Source of the DNA: Seriola aureovittata
Lineage: Eukaryota; Chordata; Actinopteri; Carangiformes; Carangidae
Length of the DNA: 64,000 nucleotides
Reading direction: 5' to 3'
Assembly (NCBI RefSeq): GCF_021018895.1
Contig: NC_079375.1
Coordinates: 4,617,560-4,681,559 of the forward strand
Positions 1-11,165 of this stretch are shown here, piece after piece. The translations under genes were made by a program, and so were the position numbers. The notes beneath the pieces were generated by a model. That model did no database searches. It saw only the letters and a program-made list of their open reading frames with translations, and was not told where the DNA came from. Numbering within the stretch: position 1 is the stretch's first letter; every line of letters starts with the position of its first letter.

Positions 1-766
1 TAGAATTAAAAGGAGCATTCTGTAATAAATGAGCTTTGCTGACTTCACCATAGGAACATAGTAGTATGTAATTAAAAAGTGCAGCGAGTCCACATTTGAA
101 ACAACTGACTCATTGAAATGTCTCGAGGGCAATGCATTACACTACCAAACATCATAATGGTTACAGTGATCCTCTACAATTCTTTCCTTCAGCGTCTGTG
201 GCTGTCTCTCGCCTACAGCTCGATCCTCCATAAGAGCCCATTCGAAAAAAGTCAGTGTGATCAGAGGCGTCATGCGACTCCAGATGACAGATTTCACTTT
301 TAAAACGATCCATACGTCAAACACGAAGCCGTAAAAAAAATTTGACAAGAATTCATATAAAAGACGGGGATGATCTATGAGTGAGTGTGATGACACCTTA
401 ATAACGTTCACATTTTCTCAACTCTTCAGAAAAGAAGCAAGAAGCACTTAAGAAGATATTTCACTGTCTACTTTGTCGAAGCAATAAACTCGCCAATTAC
501 TGTCGAATTTTTTGCCACGAGTGACATTTGTGCGCATGCAGAATGTGACCGAAGCCGGGCCAACACAAACATAAACATTCCTGACACAAACAAGCTTCTT
601 TCAAGCTCCTTTGCTCTGTAATTTATTTAATTGTATGATTTCTCCCTCAGTTTGGGTATGTGCATATCTTCCTCTCTTTCTTCTCCACGTTCTCATCGTG
701 CTTGTGTTGCTTTACTTATTTTTAATCTTCCCTTTCCCCCTCTCTGTTGACATCTCTGCATCTCTC
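1..766. other. unassigned sequence, no gene seen
   Basis: AT-leaning, high-complexity sequence. Short open frames occur on both strands but none resembles a known protein. The 3' end becomes pyrimidine-rich before the C-rich tract that follows. I see no repeat family here. Confidence 0.5.
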
Positions 767-807
767 CCCACCCCCCACCCCCCCCCCCCCCCACCCCCCA
801 CCCCCAC
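767..807. repeat. poly(C)-rich low-complexity tract
   Basis: About 40 bases almost entirely C with a few interspersed A. The complementary strand is G-rich and could form a G-quadruplex. The proline-rich open frame over it is a consequence of the tract and not a gene. Confidence 0.9.
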
Positions 808-1633
808 TTCTGCCATCTCTCTAAATCTCCTCTTAATCTGCAGTCGACAACTTTGCACGCCGGCAGCTCCGAATGGCAGCGAGAAGAGAAGGATGTTTGG
901 TAAAATGTTATTCTCCGTTTCCCGAAAATTCTGTGACGCGATTCAAGTAAAACTGCACACACCTCACTGATAGGAGGCCCCTCACATGAATGTGGGCAGT
1001 AGATATACATGCAACTCTGTTCATGTACTAAATAGCATGTCCGCAGACGTGAGCCACACCTGTGTCTTCTACTTCAGTCCCACTGTTTTTCTCTATTTGC
1101 GCTCTCTTCCCGCTTCTTCTATCCCATCTTTCTCTCACAGTTCCTCCCCGTCGCAACCGCTCCTCTCCTCCCTCCTAATCTCCCTGCAAGGGAGCCAAAT
1201 GAGTTCAGCGAAGACTCCATGATGTTCACAAGAGAAATCCCTCTATTTGGCGGTTGGGTATGTGGTACGAGGGCACGCAGCGGGACTCGCCGCAGTCGCT
1301 CGCCTCGTGAACTGCCCAGGAGAGACGAACCAATCAGGCCGGAGCTGCAGGGACCTGGTATGAAACCCGCCAGATCAGCGAGGAACTGTGGGGTTTGCCT
1401 GCTGGGAGAATGGGGAGCTTTAAGGTGGGATGGAGGCTGGTTTTAAATGGATTTGGTGCTTGCTGGGCCCATCGTGTCGGGGGCCTTGTGTTGGGTCTAG
1501 ATGGGAATGTGGCTGCTGAATATACTGTGAGGTAATGTTCAAATGAAAGAAGAAAATAAAAAAAGACAAAAATATGGGTTTTTGAAAGAAAAGCCAAAAG
1601 CAGATCTGCAGCATCTTGTATCTTGCGATATCC
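808..1633. other. unassigned sequence, no gene seen
   Basis: Mixed-composition sequence with a pyrimidine-rich stretch around 1075-1190. No coding homology and no recognised repeat. It ends at a long G run. Confidence 0.5.
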
Positions 1634-1652
1634 GGGGGGGGGGGGGGGGGGG
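1634..1652. repeat. poly(G) tract, 19 G
   Basis: An uninterrupted run of 19 G. Such tracts are length-polymorphic and error-prone in sequencing, so the exact length is uncertain. Confidence 0.9.
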
Positions 1653-2040
1653 TACAGCTCCATTTAAATACAGCCATAAATACTATGTGAAGATTGGTAG
1701 CATGACAAACTGGTTTGAGGAAATGAGAACTCGGAATGATACGCCTTCAAAATGGTTTGGGGTAATTACATCAAATCAAATTATAGATGGGTCTAAAATT
1801 GGTGTCATATACAGTTTCACATTAAATACACTACGCTTTGGGAGAAACACATTTCCTCTTAGTTTTAGTCCTTTTTAATAAAATGAAACTTTGCTTTTGA
1901 TCATCACAAACGAGGGATACAATGCAACACTCCCCTTATTATCATTATACATTTGGTTCTTGCTTTTGACGCACTATAAATGACATACAGAAAAACAGCG
2001 ACAGGTGTAGAGGAACAACACACCTGTCTGTTTGCCTGGA
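1653..2040. other. unassigned sequence
   Basis: AT-rich, no recognised feature. Confidence 0.5.
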
Positions 2041-2260
2041 AAGTCCTCTGCATCATGGCAGGTCCTCCTTCAGTGACAGCTGGATATCAGGTGAACTCTG
2101 AAACGCACCAATTATTCATTAATCACCTTGTTCCAGGGCGATCAATTATCCATTCAGCCCTGTGGTGAGATTACTCCCCTCGGTGTTGTTAAAACCTGTA
2201 ATTACAGTCGACTCACCTTTCCTCTGCCAGACAGGTTTTAATGTTCAGGGACTTATCCTG
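2041..2260. other. candidate conserved non-coding element
   Basis: High-complexity sequence rich in homeodomain-type ATTA/TAAT cores (for example around 2111-2125 and the palindrome GTAATTAC at 2198-2205). It contains an 11-bp perfect inverted repeat, TTAAAACCTGT at 2189-2199 and ACAGGTTTTAA at 2231-2241, which could form a stem-loop. The composition resembles developmental enhancers, but conservation cannot be judged from one sequence. Inference only. Confidence 0.25.
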
Positions 2261-2540
2261 CTGTGCTGAGAGAATTTTTTTTTCTTTTTTCCCCTTTTGC
2301 AATCATGTTAAGTAAGAAGTGTTTCAGTGGTGTTATTGTCACATCTATAAATCTCATACATATCCATCCAACAAAGAGGAATTGTTTTAGAAATCTTGAT
2401 ATCTCGAAACAGTTCCTCTTTAATGTGCTGCAGTGTGTTAGGACAAAGAGCAACCCCCAGGATGCACGCACAATCTACTGTATCTATATCTATTACTATT
2501 TGCATGTACCTCATACTTCTTTACATATTTGGGCGCCATT
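2261..2540. other. unassigned sequence
   Basis: AT-rich, with a T run at 2275-2290. Nothing recognised. Confidence 0.5.
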
Positions 2541-2734
2541 GAGCGAGGGCGGGGTGCTCCCTGGACAAGTCGTCGGTCCATCGCAGGGCTGACATATAAA
2601 GACCATTCACATTCACACCTATGGGTAATTTAGAGTCACCACTTAACCTGAACGCAAAGGCCCCGACCGGCCGGCAGGTTAGAGCCCAGAACCTTTTTGT
2701 TGTGAGGCAACAGTGTTAACCACTGCAACACCTA
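2541..2734 (+). repeat. degraded teleost interspersed repeat
   Basis: The order of blocks matches a very common teleost interspersed repeat: a GGCGGGGTGC...CCCTGGACAAGTC block, then GGTCCATCGCAGGGCTGACA, then a CACACCTATGGGTAATTTAGAG block, and finally a TGTGAGGCAACAGTGTTAAC / CACTGCAACACC end. The middle of the consensus (the part encoding the 'crowded' GAGAACATGC region) is missing, so this is an internally deleted, old copy. A second fragment of the same family, from its other end, lies at 42417-42510. Family membership is from memory of teleost repeats; the class (SINE, LINE-derived or other) is not assigned. Confidence 0.6.
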
Positions 2735-3209
2735 CACAGTAAAACCAAGCAAAAAAAAACTGAAGCTCTAGTCTTTGCCCCAGATTCAGACCTTTTTGAA
2801 GTTCTTTCTCAAAGTTGGCCTCTACAAACATGGAGGAAACTTTAAATCCCCAGATAAACAAGTCAGTTCTGTTACTTCCATTTGCATTATGCCTCTCTCT
2901 ATCCCTGCAACAGCAGACAAAACCATCCATTCTTTAATCTGCTCTTGGGGGACTATTTTTAGCTGCGGAGTAACACACTTTGTGACCTAGCACTAGTGTT
3001 CTGCCAGCAGGGTAGTGCATGCGGGACTGGCTGACAAAAAAAAAGAAATCTAATGTGTGTTTGTGGTAATCAAGGAGCATATCCAGTGCAACAGTGTGAG
3101 TCATTTGTGTGTTTCTGAAGTGTTTTTGGCCACAGTGGCACCTTTGGCACAGAAGCCTACACATACACTGTCAGTGATGTCAATTCATTTTTGGTTTTAT
3201 ATATATCCT
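2735..3209. other. unassigned sequence
   Basis: No coding homology or recognised repeat. Mixed composition. Confidence 0.5.
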
Positions 3210-3350
3210 TAATGTGTCCTTAGATTTGTTACAATGCTCTTCTCTGTCTTTGATTTCCTTTTATGGTATTCACTTGAGCTCTTTTATTGAATTGTGAAGC
3301 CCTTTGGGACTCATGTTTTGACTGTATACACAAGCTTTACTTTCTTACTA
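3210..3350 (+). repeat. possible LINE 3' tail fragment
   Basis: Contains a block TTGTGAAGCCCTTTGGGACT at about 3292-3311 followed by a T/A-rich end. This resembles the 3' tails of vertebrate L2/Rex-like LINEs, which run GTGAAGCACTTTGGGA... to ...AATAAAGTTT. It is short and diverged, so the call is tentative. Confidence 0.35.
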
Positions 3351-6300
3351 AAGGAGTGTCACTGCAATGTTGCACGTCTTCCGAAAGAGATTGTGCATAC
3401 ATTTAATGAAATAAATAAGAAAAGCTAATATCGAAAGAAAAATGGCTGGAATATGTTTTTGACAGGATAAGAATGACAGACCTTACTCATCATAATTAGT
3501 AACTGTGCAGGAATTCACAGCACTCCGCAAATACAGACACAATACCTCATCCTGACATCTGTTGCTGTGTTTGGCCCTGACACGCAGCGTGTTAAGTGTC
3601 CAGCTGACAGTTGCGTACGAGCCGTAGACACAAAGTGGGGACAGAGACAGGCCAGGCCCGACGGAATCGGTCCCCGGCGCCACCGCGCTCACAGAGATGG
3701 ATCCCCGTGTCACGCTCCATTTGTCGAAAAGAGGGTTATGATTTGGCAGCCTCTCAGGACAGCAAGAGGACCGCTGGCACCGCGCTCCAGGCTCGCTAAC
3801 CACAACTCTGCCAGCGCTGGGGTCCAGGCCTTCATTCAGTTAGTTATTACCCTGGCACCGCTGTCGCCATGCCAACTGGCCATGGGACATATTAGGTCTC
3901 CTGAAAAGGCTGTTTATGTAGATGGTAGGGGATGATAATATGCTGCACTTTTCTGGTTATATAACTGTTTTGGCATGTAGACGCAGAACGACAATCAAAG
4001 CTCCCGAATGATCCGCACTCAGAAATATGTAGCAGGGAGAATTTGGCAGAACCGAACATACAGGGTGCATTTTGAAGTCTGCACAGCGCAGTCCGCTATA
4101 CATGCCGTTTTTTTTTCTGTGCACACTGTTTGAAACCTTCAGGTCAACATCTGTGTTTATAATAAGCATTGTAGAAATCCAACATTTGACCTGTTGACTT
4201 GACTGGATGGATTTTACACTTTGACTGTAACACGCTCACCCAAAAACACAAGCTCTTTTCACTCTTTATCCCTCTGAGAGAAAACCCTAGCTCACCACAA
4301 AAACATTATCAGCTGTGTCTCAATCGAGAGACGGCGTCCTTCAAGAGGACACGATCCGCGAAGGCGAGGGCCCAGCCGAAGTAAGACGGCGTTTGCTGTT
4401 TATCTATTCACCACCGGCGCGCAATGAAATATCGGTATAGGTTGATCCTTTTGTTGCCTGGGGAACAAAGGATGCATTTCTTGGCTGCATTTGAAGGAGC
4501 CCCCGAAAAGGAGACAGCCTGGTCGCGCCGCTGTGACACAATTAGTCTTCGGGTGCAGCCTTTGACGGTTGCGGCCACAGAACTGAGACACAGCTAATCA
4601 CTCAAGACTTATGTTACACTGGCATAGACTCATACAAACAACATATAGCAATAAAGGATGGCAGCATAGTTAGAAAATAGTGCAATATAAATTACATAAA
4701 CGTAGTAGAAAGATTCGGATTCTGGTTGTTAACGCTAATGCTGTTAACGTTATTCTTTCTACCTCTGCTCTTTAGTTAGGTACGACTAGCGACAGTGATT
4801 TTGTAACTGAGCCAGAACCAAAGTCACAGTCATTGAGAATGTGTTTACTTTGTCGTTACCATGGTGATTGGTTCAGTCTATTTGGTGGTTATTAGCAAAG
4901 AAGAAGAGAAGATAGAAACCTCCAAACTGTATATTTGTCTCCTGAAGCACCATGGCGTTAGAAAGCTTTCATCAAACACTGCCACCACGCTCCTCTGCTT
5001 CTGCCACAGCTGTTTGTTTTAGAAACCCTTTGCTGTAAGTGTGCTGTTCCACTGTACCGGGACTCTTGATGGTCGGCTGAGTTAACAAATGCATCTTTGG
5101 ATGGCAGGAGACATTTCAGATAAACCTGGCCTCGGCGTAGTTCCTGTGCCATCACGAGCCGCTCGAGGTACACAGGAAGTAGCCTGGTTTATGTCCTTCT
5201 CGGTGAGTGCCCAGTTTAGGAATGGCCACATGGAGGAAGCGCTGGGTTGTGTTTACATACCCAAGGTGACAAATGCGTCAGAGAAGGTGCATAGGAAGGT
5301 TAGAAAGATGAAGACGGGGTAATGAGTCATGCTTTGCCAGCGACTGTGTGCCAGGTTAAGTTTCAAGAAGCTAAAGAACAGATGCAGGAGATAATGAAAG
5401 ACCTGGGGATGTGGATGCAACAACCAAGGTAGGAAAACATGCACTCTTGGAATAGTTCATTTCCCTCAGGCGTGAGTGAAACAATGTTTAATTAACACTA
5501 AAAAAAGGGCCTAAAAAGCAGGTATTAACCAAGTTACCAACCACAAAAAAAAGAAAAGTATACTCGACTTCACAGCTGAGCATTTGGTATTGCTTTTGTT
5601 TGCCAATTATTTCCATACAGTATCGAAATCAATTATCAGACTCTTGAATCCTGTTTGAGTTGTGTAATCCATCACAGTGAGATTGATGTCAGCTGCAGCT
5701 GTTTACTCCCAAACATCTGAAACTGTACGGAGCCAAATATTTCCTGGTATTCTCCTTTGATAATTGATCTCTGAAGACTGATCGCTTCTGAACATGTGTA
5801 CTGACACTGTGTTGTACTGTATATCTACTTCGTCTTATCATAAGGTCACAGCTCCATCTGTCTCAGGCAACACAGACAGACACATTTGCCATATTCAGAC
5901 AGTTTTTCAGTGCTTTCAGACATAAAGCAGAAACACCCAAAGTTCATTTTCCTTCAGTTTGAAAGAAGGAGATTCTATTTTTGTCGTGTCTGTGTTTATG
6001 AAATGGTTAATAAATAGGAAATCCCTCAAAATCCTCTTTTTATTTTGTCTCTCATGGTACCAAATACTCAAATATCCCGTCAGTCAACGTGTTTGGTCCT
6101 GTTTGGTTCTCTACCCTTTGTTTTGTTGCTGCTGAGAATTTCAGTATTTCTAATGGCAATTATGAGTTTCAATCTCTTATTCTTGATTTTATTCTCCAAT
6201 TTTGTGTAATTATTTAGATTTATATTACTTTTGTTTTCATTTGGCAGACACTTGTCATACAAATTCTGTTCAATCCAGGCCACAGAAGATGAAGGTGACA

Positions 6301-6820
6301 ATTTACTAAATCATAAAAAGGCAACAACAAATTCACCGATGGAAGAACTGGCCATTTATAGTGACAGGATGTACAGATTTGACAGAAATGGCTCTGCTCT
6401 TCTAGCGAGCTCTCAAATGATCCAAGCTGCAGACAAAAGTGGAAGTAGGGCTAAAAGAGTTACATGCATCAACAAGTGGCCAATACAAGCCATCAAAGGT
6501 TCTGCTGCTCTCTCGAACTGCAAACACACAAACTCTTCACTGCTACTAGAAACTCATCACTTCCTGTCAGAGGTGACCACTATTGTGTTGCATTTCTTAT
6601 TTGGTTGAAAGTGGTGAAGCAGCCCTTCATCATGGTGACATCCAACATGACAGCGCAAACAGTGTCGTCCAACTGCTCCCCTGCAACTGAACGTACAGCG
6701 CTGACAGTCATGCATTTACTAGTAATCAAATCACTCCATGTGAATCAATGAAGCAGGGAGAAGGTCAAAGGGGAATTCTTCTGCCACATAGTTGGCCCAC
6801 ACAGGCTGCATTGCTGAACC
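3351..6820. other. unassigned sequence with one GC-rich block
   Basis: No gene recognised. Positions about 3520-3910 are GC-richer and high in complexity than their surroundings and could be a conserved non-coding element. At 4855-4868 there is GTTACCATGGTGAT, similar to the RFX X-box, directly followed by an inverted CCAAT box (ATTGG, 4866-4870). The rest, including 4950-6800, is AT-rich without recognised structure. Confidence 0.4.
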
Positions 6821-7045
6821 CCACACACACACACAAAGACACACACACGAATCACATGCCTTCATGTACAAAAGACTGACATTCAGTCATGTCTTGACAC
6901 AGGCATGTACATGCACACACAGAAACACACAAACAGAGGGCACACTGAGCAATAAATATCTACACACACACACACACGCAGGCACGCACGCATCTCTTGA
7001 GCAACAGCAACAGCTGCTCAAGGATGTGTGTGTGTATGTGTGTCC
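6821..7045. repeat. interrupted (CA)n / (TG)n microsatellite cluster
   Basis: CA-rich blocks at 6821-6858, about 6912-6935 and 6961-6990, then a short TG-rich block at 7025-7043. The opposite orientation of the last block could allow a weak hairpin. Open frames through this region translate to Thr-His or Cys-Val repeats and are artefacts. Confidence 0.8.
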
Positions 7046-8745
7046 ACAGTGCTGTCCGCATTTCTCCCGTTTCCCAATATTAGCGCGGAGCGGGAAGTCC
7101 ATCTGTTAATAATGCACTCAGCAAATGAGCGATAGCCACCGCTCGACATCCAATACGCAGGAAATGTGAACAGCTGCTGTGTGCTGAAGAGGTGCTTTCA
7201 CCACGCAGACGTGTTGGGGGGCTACTCCTTCCTCTCAGCCTGTTCTCGTAATATTAGGCCGTCTGTTGCCGCGGCCGGACAGACACTCGGGGACACATGC
7301 AGGAATCCAGACGCATCATGACATATGGAACGTGCAGAAACAGGCATTTATGGATTAAAGGATCAAATTCTCTCCATATTTTTTAAAATTTTTTTCACCT
7401 TAAATAGTCAAAGATCATCCATGCCGCGCCCATGACGGTGCTGCTCTCGCCTCGTCTGCCTTAAGAAATCTACTTGTTTCCTCATCTGAAACTCGGTGGT
7501 GTTGATCCCCCCCCCCCCACTCTAGAACGCATCACACTTAACCGCAAAGTGCTCCACTACACATCTGAGGTTACAGACGTAAGACGCCACAGGGATATCA
7601 TCATCATTACAAATAACAGAGATGCCAACACACTCTCAAAGTCTTTGAGTATGTGTTGCTTTCAGGCCTCGTGAGTATCACAAAACAGTGACAAGGGCCA
7701 GCCGTTGCCACCTTACAGGATTACATGTTGGAGTTCGACACAGCGGAGTGAACCTGCAGATGTAGATGAGGTTTTAGTGTCTTCTCAGCCACGATGTTCC
7801 ATCTTTAAACGGAAAGCGTCGGCTCCCGGCTCGTCCGTCCCCAGTTCCTCTTAATTACATTTATTTCACAAAATGAAAGGGAAAAAACGAAAACTCAATG
7901 AAATCAGGACGTAAAACTCAAAAATCTTATAAAATCTATCAGGAATTAGACTCCAGGCTCATTCAAGCCAGCAAAACAACATTACATGTTAATGGACTTA
8001 AATAAAAAGAACAGGGAAATAAAATAAAATAAAATGTGCTTTTGAAACAAGAGAAGTCATGTAGGATTATGTTAACTCTTTAACTCAGCCCACAGACTTT
8101 ACGCCTTTTTCAGCTAGCTCGTGGTGGGTGATACCACTTTAAAATAACACTCCAGGGAAGAACAATGCACAATTTCAGAAACCACCAGATTTTATGTGTG
8201 TATTGATTATATTACATGCTAGTATTAGTACTCAGAACAAGAAGTGCTGATATTTTGGTATCTTTATCCCCAGAGGTTAGATAGCTTCCTCTTAATCTTT
8301 GCCACTAGAGGACCCCAAAATGAGCACGCATAAGCTGGTTTTTTTAAATGTGGGTAAACCCACAAAAAACTTTATAAAAAAGGCAATTTATTCCTTTTAC
8401 ATTGCCAGCCGAGTTTTTGTTTGCAGAGGACGCCCACACACACATACATACACACAACTGCAAGGAGCAATGTCATCACATGCACCTACAGAGCACAAAC
8501 GCACAGATGCAGGGGAGAAAGAGTGAGCTGTTAGTCGCCGTTCAAATAGATCCCGTTGCATCTTGGTGTGTCAGAACGTCCGTGTGAGACACTCGGGTCG
8601 TGATTGTGTAAAATGTGGTGCAGCCCCCGGTGTTTCTGGTTTAACAGAACAGTGCACGTCTACTGCAGAGTCATTGGACACAGGAGTGATGCGGATTGTA
8701 CCATTTTCCGTTGCAGACAAAAGCCTGATGTTAGCAGGTTTTAGT
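7046..8745. other. unassigned sequence
   Basis: Contains a C run at 7508-7518 and an AT-rich block around 7860-8050. No gene and no recognised repeat until the gypsy remnant. There is no reverse transcriptase homology upstream of 8746, which shows that the element that follows is 5' truncated here. Confidence 0.5.
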
Positions 8746-8757
8746 GGGGGGGGGGGG

Positions 8758-9198
8758 TTTGACCAGAGTAAAAGGGGCTAAAACGAGCGCACTGTTCTTG
8801 CTTCGCCGGACTTCCTGCATCCCTTCAAACTTGAGGTTGATGCAAGTGGTCGTGGGGCGGGAGCAGTGCTGCTGCAGGAAGATGTTGACCATCCAGTCTG
8901 CTTCATTTCCAAAAAGTTTAACAGACATCAAGTAAACTATAGCACAATTGAGAAGGAAGCGTTAGCTTTACTTTTGGCCTTGCAGCACTTTGAGGTTTAC
9001 GTGGGCTCTACTTCTACGCCCATTATTGTGTATTCGGACCACAATCCTTTGGTATTCTTATCTCAGATGCGCAACAACAACAACCAGCGTTTAATGCGCT
9101 GGTCTCTGTTACTGCAGGACTTCGATATTGAAATTCGGCATAAGAGGGGGAAAGACAACATTATGGCTGATGCACTTTCGCGTTCGTGTGACCCGTGA
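8758..9198 (+). pseudogene. gypsy-type RNase H domain, truncated and disrupted
   Basis: The frame in phase with 8821 reads as the RNase H domain that follows reverse transcriptase in Ty3/gypsy Pol. It starts with FDQSK (connection region), then SPDFLHPFKLEVDASG, where the Asp codon at 8839-8841 is the first catalytic residue. Next come YSTIEKEALALL (catalytic Glu region), YSDHNPLVFL (second Asp), MRWSLLLQDFD, and the terminal ADALSR motif (last catalytic Asp). An in-frame TAA lies at 8779-8781, just upstream of the conserved core. A run of AAC codons near 9072-9083 appears to add one Asn relative to the usual MRNxNQRL motif, probably by slippage. The domain ends within four residues of ADALSR. 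RNase H removes the RNA strand of the RNA:DNA hybrid during reverse transcription; this copy is not expected to be functional. Confidence 0.85.
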
Positions 9199-9254
9199 AA
9201 TAGAACATTTCTTTGGGGGAGAAATGTTCGATTTTTTTTTTTTAAGGGGGGAGG

Positions 9255-9859
9255 AGTTATGACCCAGAGGTCATTTGGAGCACGTTTCTGCTGTGTAATT
9301 TGTGTTTGCTTTAATTTTGTGCTTGTGTTGTGGATATCTCTCACTCTAGGGTTCTGCTGAGGTGTGTGTGTGTGTGTGTGTGTGTTGGGATGCAGGGGCT
9401 GATTGAATGATTGTGACTGTGTGAGTTTGTGGGTTGTTCCAGGGAGCTGATTGGTTCCAGCCTCCAGGCTTGCAGTTTTAAGGCTGGCTTCTTCCAGCTT
9501 CTTTGGGGGGGGTGGGCTCATCTCTCTCCGCTTCCAACCAACATGTTCTGATGTTATATGTAGTTTGCTTATGTCTTAATTTTGTTTAATCCAATTTTCT
9601 CCTGTTTTTGTCAGGTTAGGAGTTAGATTAGTGGCTTGTTTTTTTTGTTCTTCTTTCGTTTGAGTAGGTAAGTTTAGGTTCCTTAGTTTTAGTTACTTGT
9701 GTTTGTTATTTTGCTGTTAGCCCACCCTGAAGTTTAAGAAATCTTGGCTGTTAAACGGGCTGTAAATTCCCTGTTGCTGGTGGCTCTCGGGAGCTGGGAA
9801 GAGGGGAGTCTCTCACTTTTCATGTTGCGCCAGGGTTTCCCCTGGGCCGGGTCGTAACA
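9255..9859 (+). repeat. 3' LTR of the gypsy element
   Basis: Bounded on the left by the polypurine tract and on the right by GGGTCGTAACA (9849-9859). The ends are inverted repeats: GTTATGACCC (9256-9265) against GGGTCGTAAC, one mismatch. The expected 5' TG appears mutated to AG. The LTR is 605 bp and has acquired or carries a (GT)12 microsatellite at 9362-9385. Further LTR functions (TATA, poly(A)) are not clear in this copy. No second LTR is present in the window, so age by LTR divergence cannot be estimated. Confidence 0.75.
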
Positions 9860-10962
9860 CCCTTCAGGAGGTACTTCAAAATAAAAGTGCTAATTAGATA
9901 AAATAAAAGCCACCTTTGCTATCTTTAAAAAAAAAAAAAACATATCATATTCGTCTAGAGGGAACCACAAGCTTTCTATCTACCCAGGACTGTCCCTCTT
10001 TCCGCAGCAAGAACTCCATCCAGAGTCACCTGCGCTGAGCAGCGTGATATTTTTTTTCTTCTTCTTTGCTCGTTTTGCTGTTGAAGCATCACTGACCGGC
10101 CAGGTAGGTAAACATCAGTGGGCTGTGTTCAGTTTACTTTCACCATATGTCAGGATTTCCCAAACCTCCTGACACACACACACAAACACACACCCACTTC
10201 ATAGTGAAAGGGCAGCATAAATTCTACATCTGATGTCATACCCTCCACACACACACACACACACATTCCACATTTAAAGTGGACGCGCCTCTTAGACTGG
10301 CAGCTCACAGAAAAATCCACAGCTGCCTTCTTTTCTGATGAATAACCCCACTTAGGCCTTGCCACAGCAGTGTGTGTGTGTGTGTGTGTGCGTTCACTTT
10401 AACTCACGCTAAATACTCCTGAGTGTTTGGACCTTCACATGTAAAACTCTTCACTGTCCTCTCCTCCGTGCTGCTTCTTCTCCAGCTGAAAAGATTGATG
10501 GTTGTTTGGTTTGTGGTCACACATCAGCAGGACCTGTCAGCACTGGGGATGATAAACTAATCTCTTCATCCTCCTCTCTGGGTTTCCCCTCCAGCCGTGT
10601 GCGGATGTGTGTGTGTGTGTGTGCTCGTGCACGGGGCCGTACCTTCGAATGTTTCAGCGTTGGCATGTTGTGTCTTTGTATGTTTTCTTGCGAGTGTGTC
10701 CTGCCTCTCTGCATGCGTTGTACTTAATCTTTGTGTGCACGTCCGGGGATGTGTGTGCATGCCCGCTCGAGTATCCGAGCCATTACCTCCCACCAACCTG
10801 GCAACCCAGTTAGCAATGCTGCCATGTAGTGAATCAGCCAGAAGGCGTGTAGTGTTTGTGGTGAACCTCAGGAAGGAAACGATACCGGAGTTGGACTTGT
10901 TGATAGAACACTTGTCTTCATAAGGGTCTCATAAGATCGGCCTGTGTGTGTGTGTGTCCAGC
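9860..10962. other. TG/CA-rich intergenic stretch
   Basis: Microsatellite blocks occur at about 10173-10195 (CA), 10246-10266 (CA), 10369-10391 (TG), 10603-10623 (TG) and 10940-10957 (TG). The sequence between them is unassigned. There are two AATAAA hexamers just after the LTR (about 9880-9910), but nothing ties them to a transcript. Confidence 0.6.
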
Positions 10963-11165
10963 GATTTGTGGTCGAGTGTTTCCTGTGTGTGTGAATGCTC
11001 GTCTTGTGTACGAGGCTTTGCTCTGCATGTTTGTGCGTCTGTGTAAATATATATCTGTCGTTGTGTAGGTATTTGTGGTTTAGAGTTTCCTGTACATGTG
11101 AATGTGAGTGTTGTGTTTCTTCCGCATGTATACACAACTCTGCGTGTGTGCGTGTGTGTTAGCAT
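10963..11165. repeat. diverged 108-bp tandem duplication, TG-rich
   Basis: ATTTGTGG begins at 10963 and again at 11071. After it, the two units share GAGTTTCCTG-like and TGTGAATG blocks in the same order (first unit AGTGTTTCCTGTGTGTGTGA, second unit AGAGTTTCCTGTACATGTGA). The units have diverged substantially, so this is an old minisatellite-like duplication in TG-rich DNA. Confidence 0.55.

Larger units (their letters stand above)
8758..9859 (+). mobile_element. 3' remnant of a Ty3/gypsy LTR retrotransposon
   Basis: The remnant contains, in order, the end of the RT-RNase H connection, an RNase H domain, a stop codon at 9196-9198, a polypurine tract AAGGGGGGAGG at 9244-9254, and a long terminal repeat at 9255-9859. 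Everything 5' of the RNase H junction is missing; the break coincides with a 12-G run at 8746-8757. No integrase lies between RNase H and the LTR. In most Ty3/gypsy elements integrase follows RNase H, so either it was deleted or this copy belongs to the fish Gmr1-like lineage in which integrase lies upstream of RT. The element is inactive. Confidence 0.85.

Noticed and set aside
6231..6608. Forward open frame of 125 codons without low complexity
   Set aside because: No motif or family recognised, and its length is within chance expectation for 64 kb; a database search would be needed to revive it.
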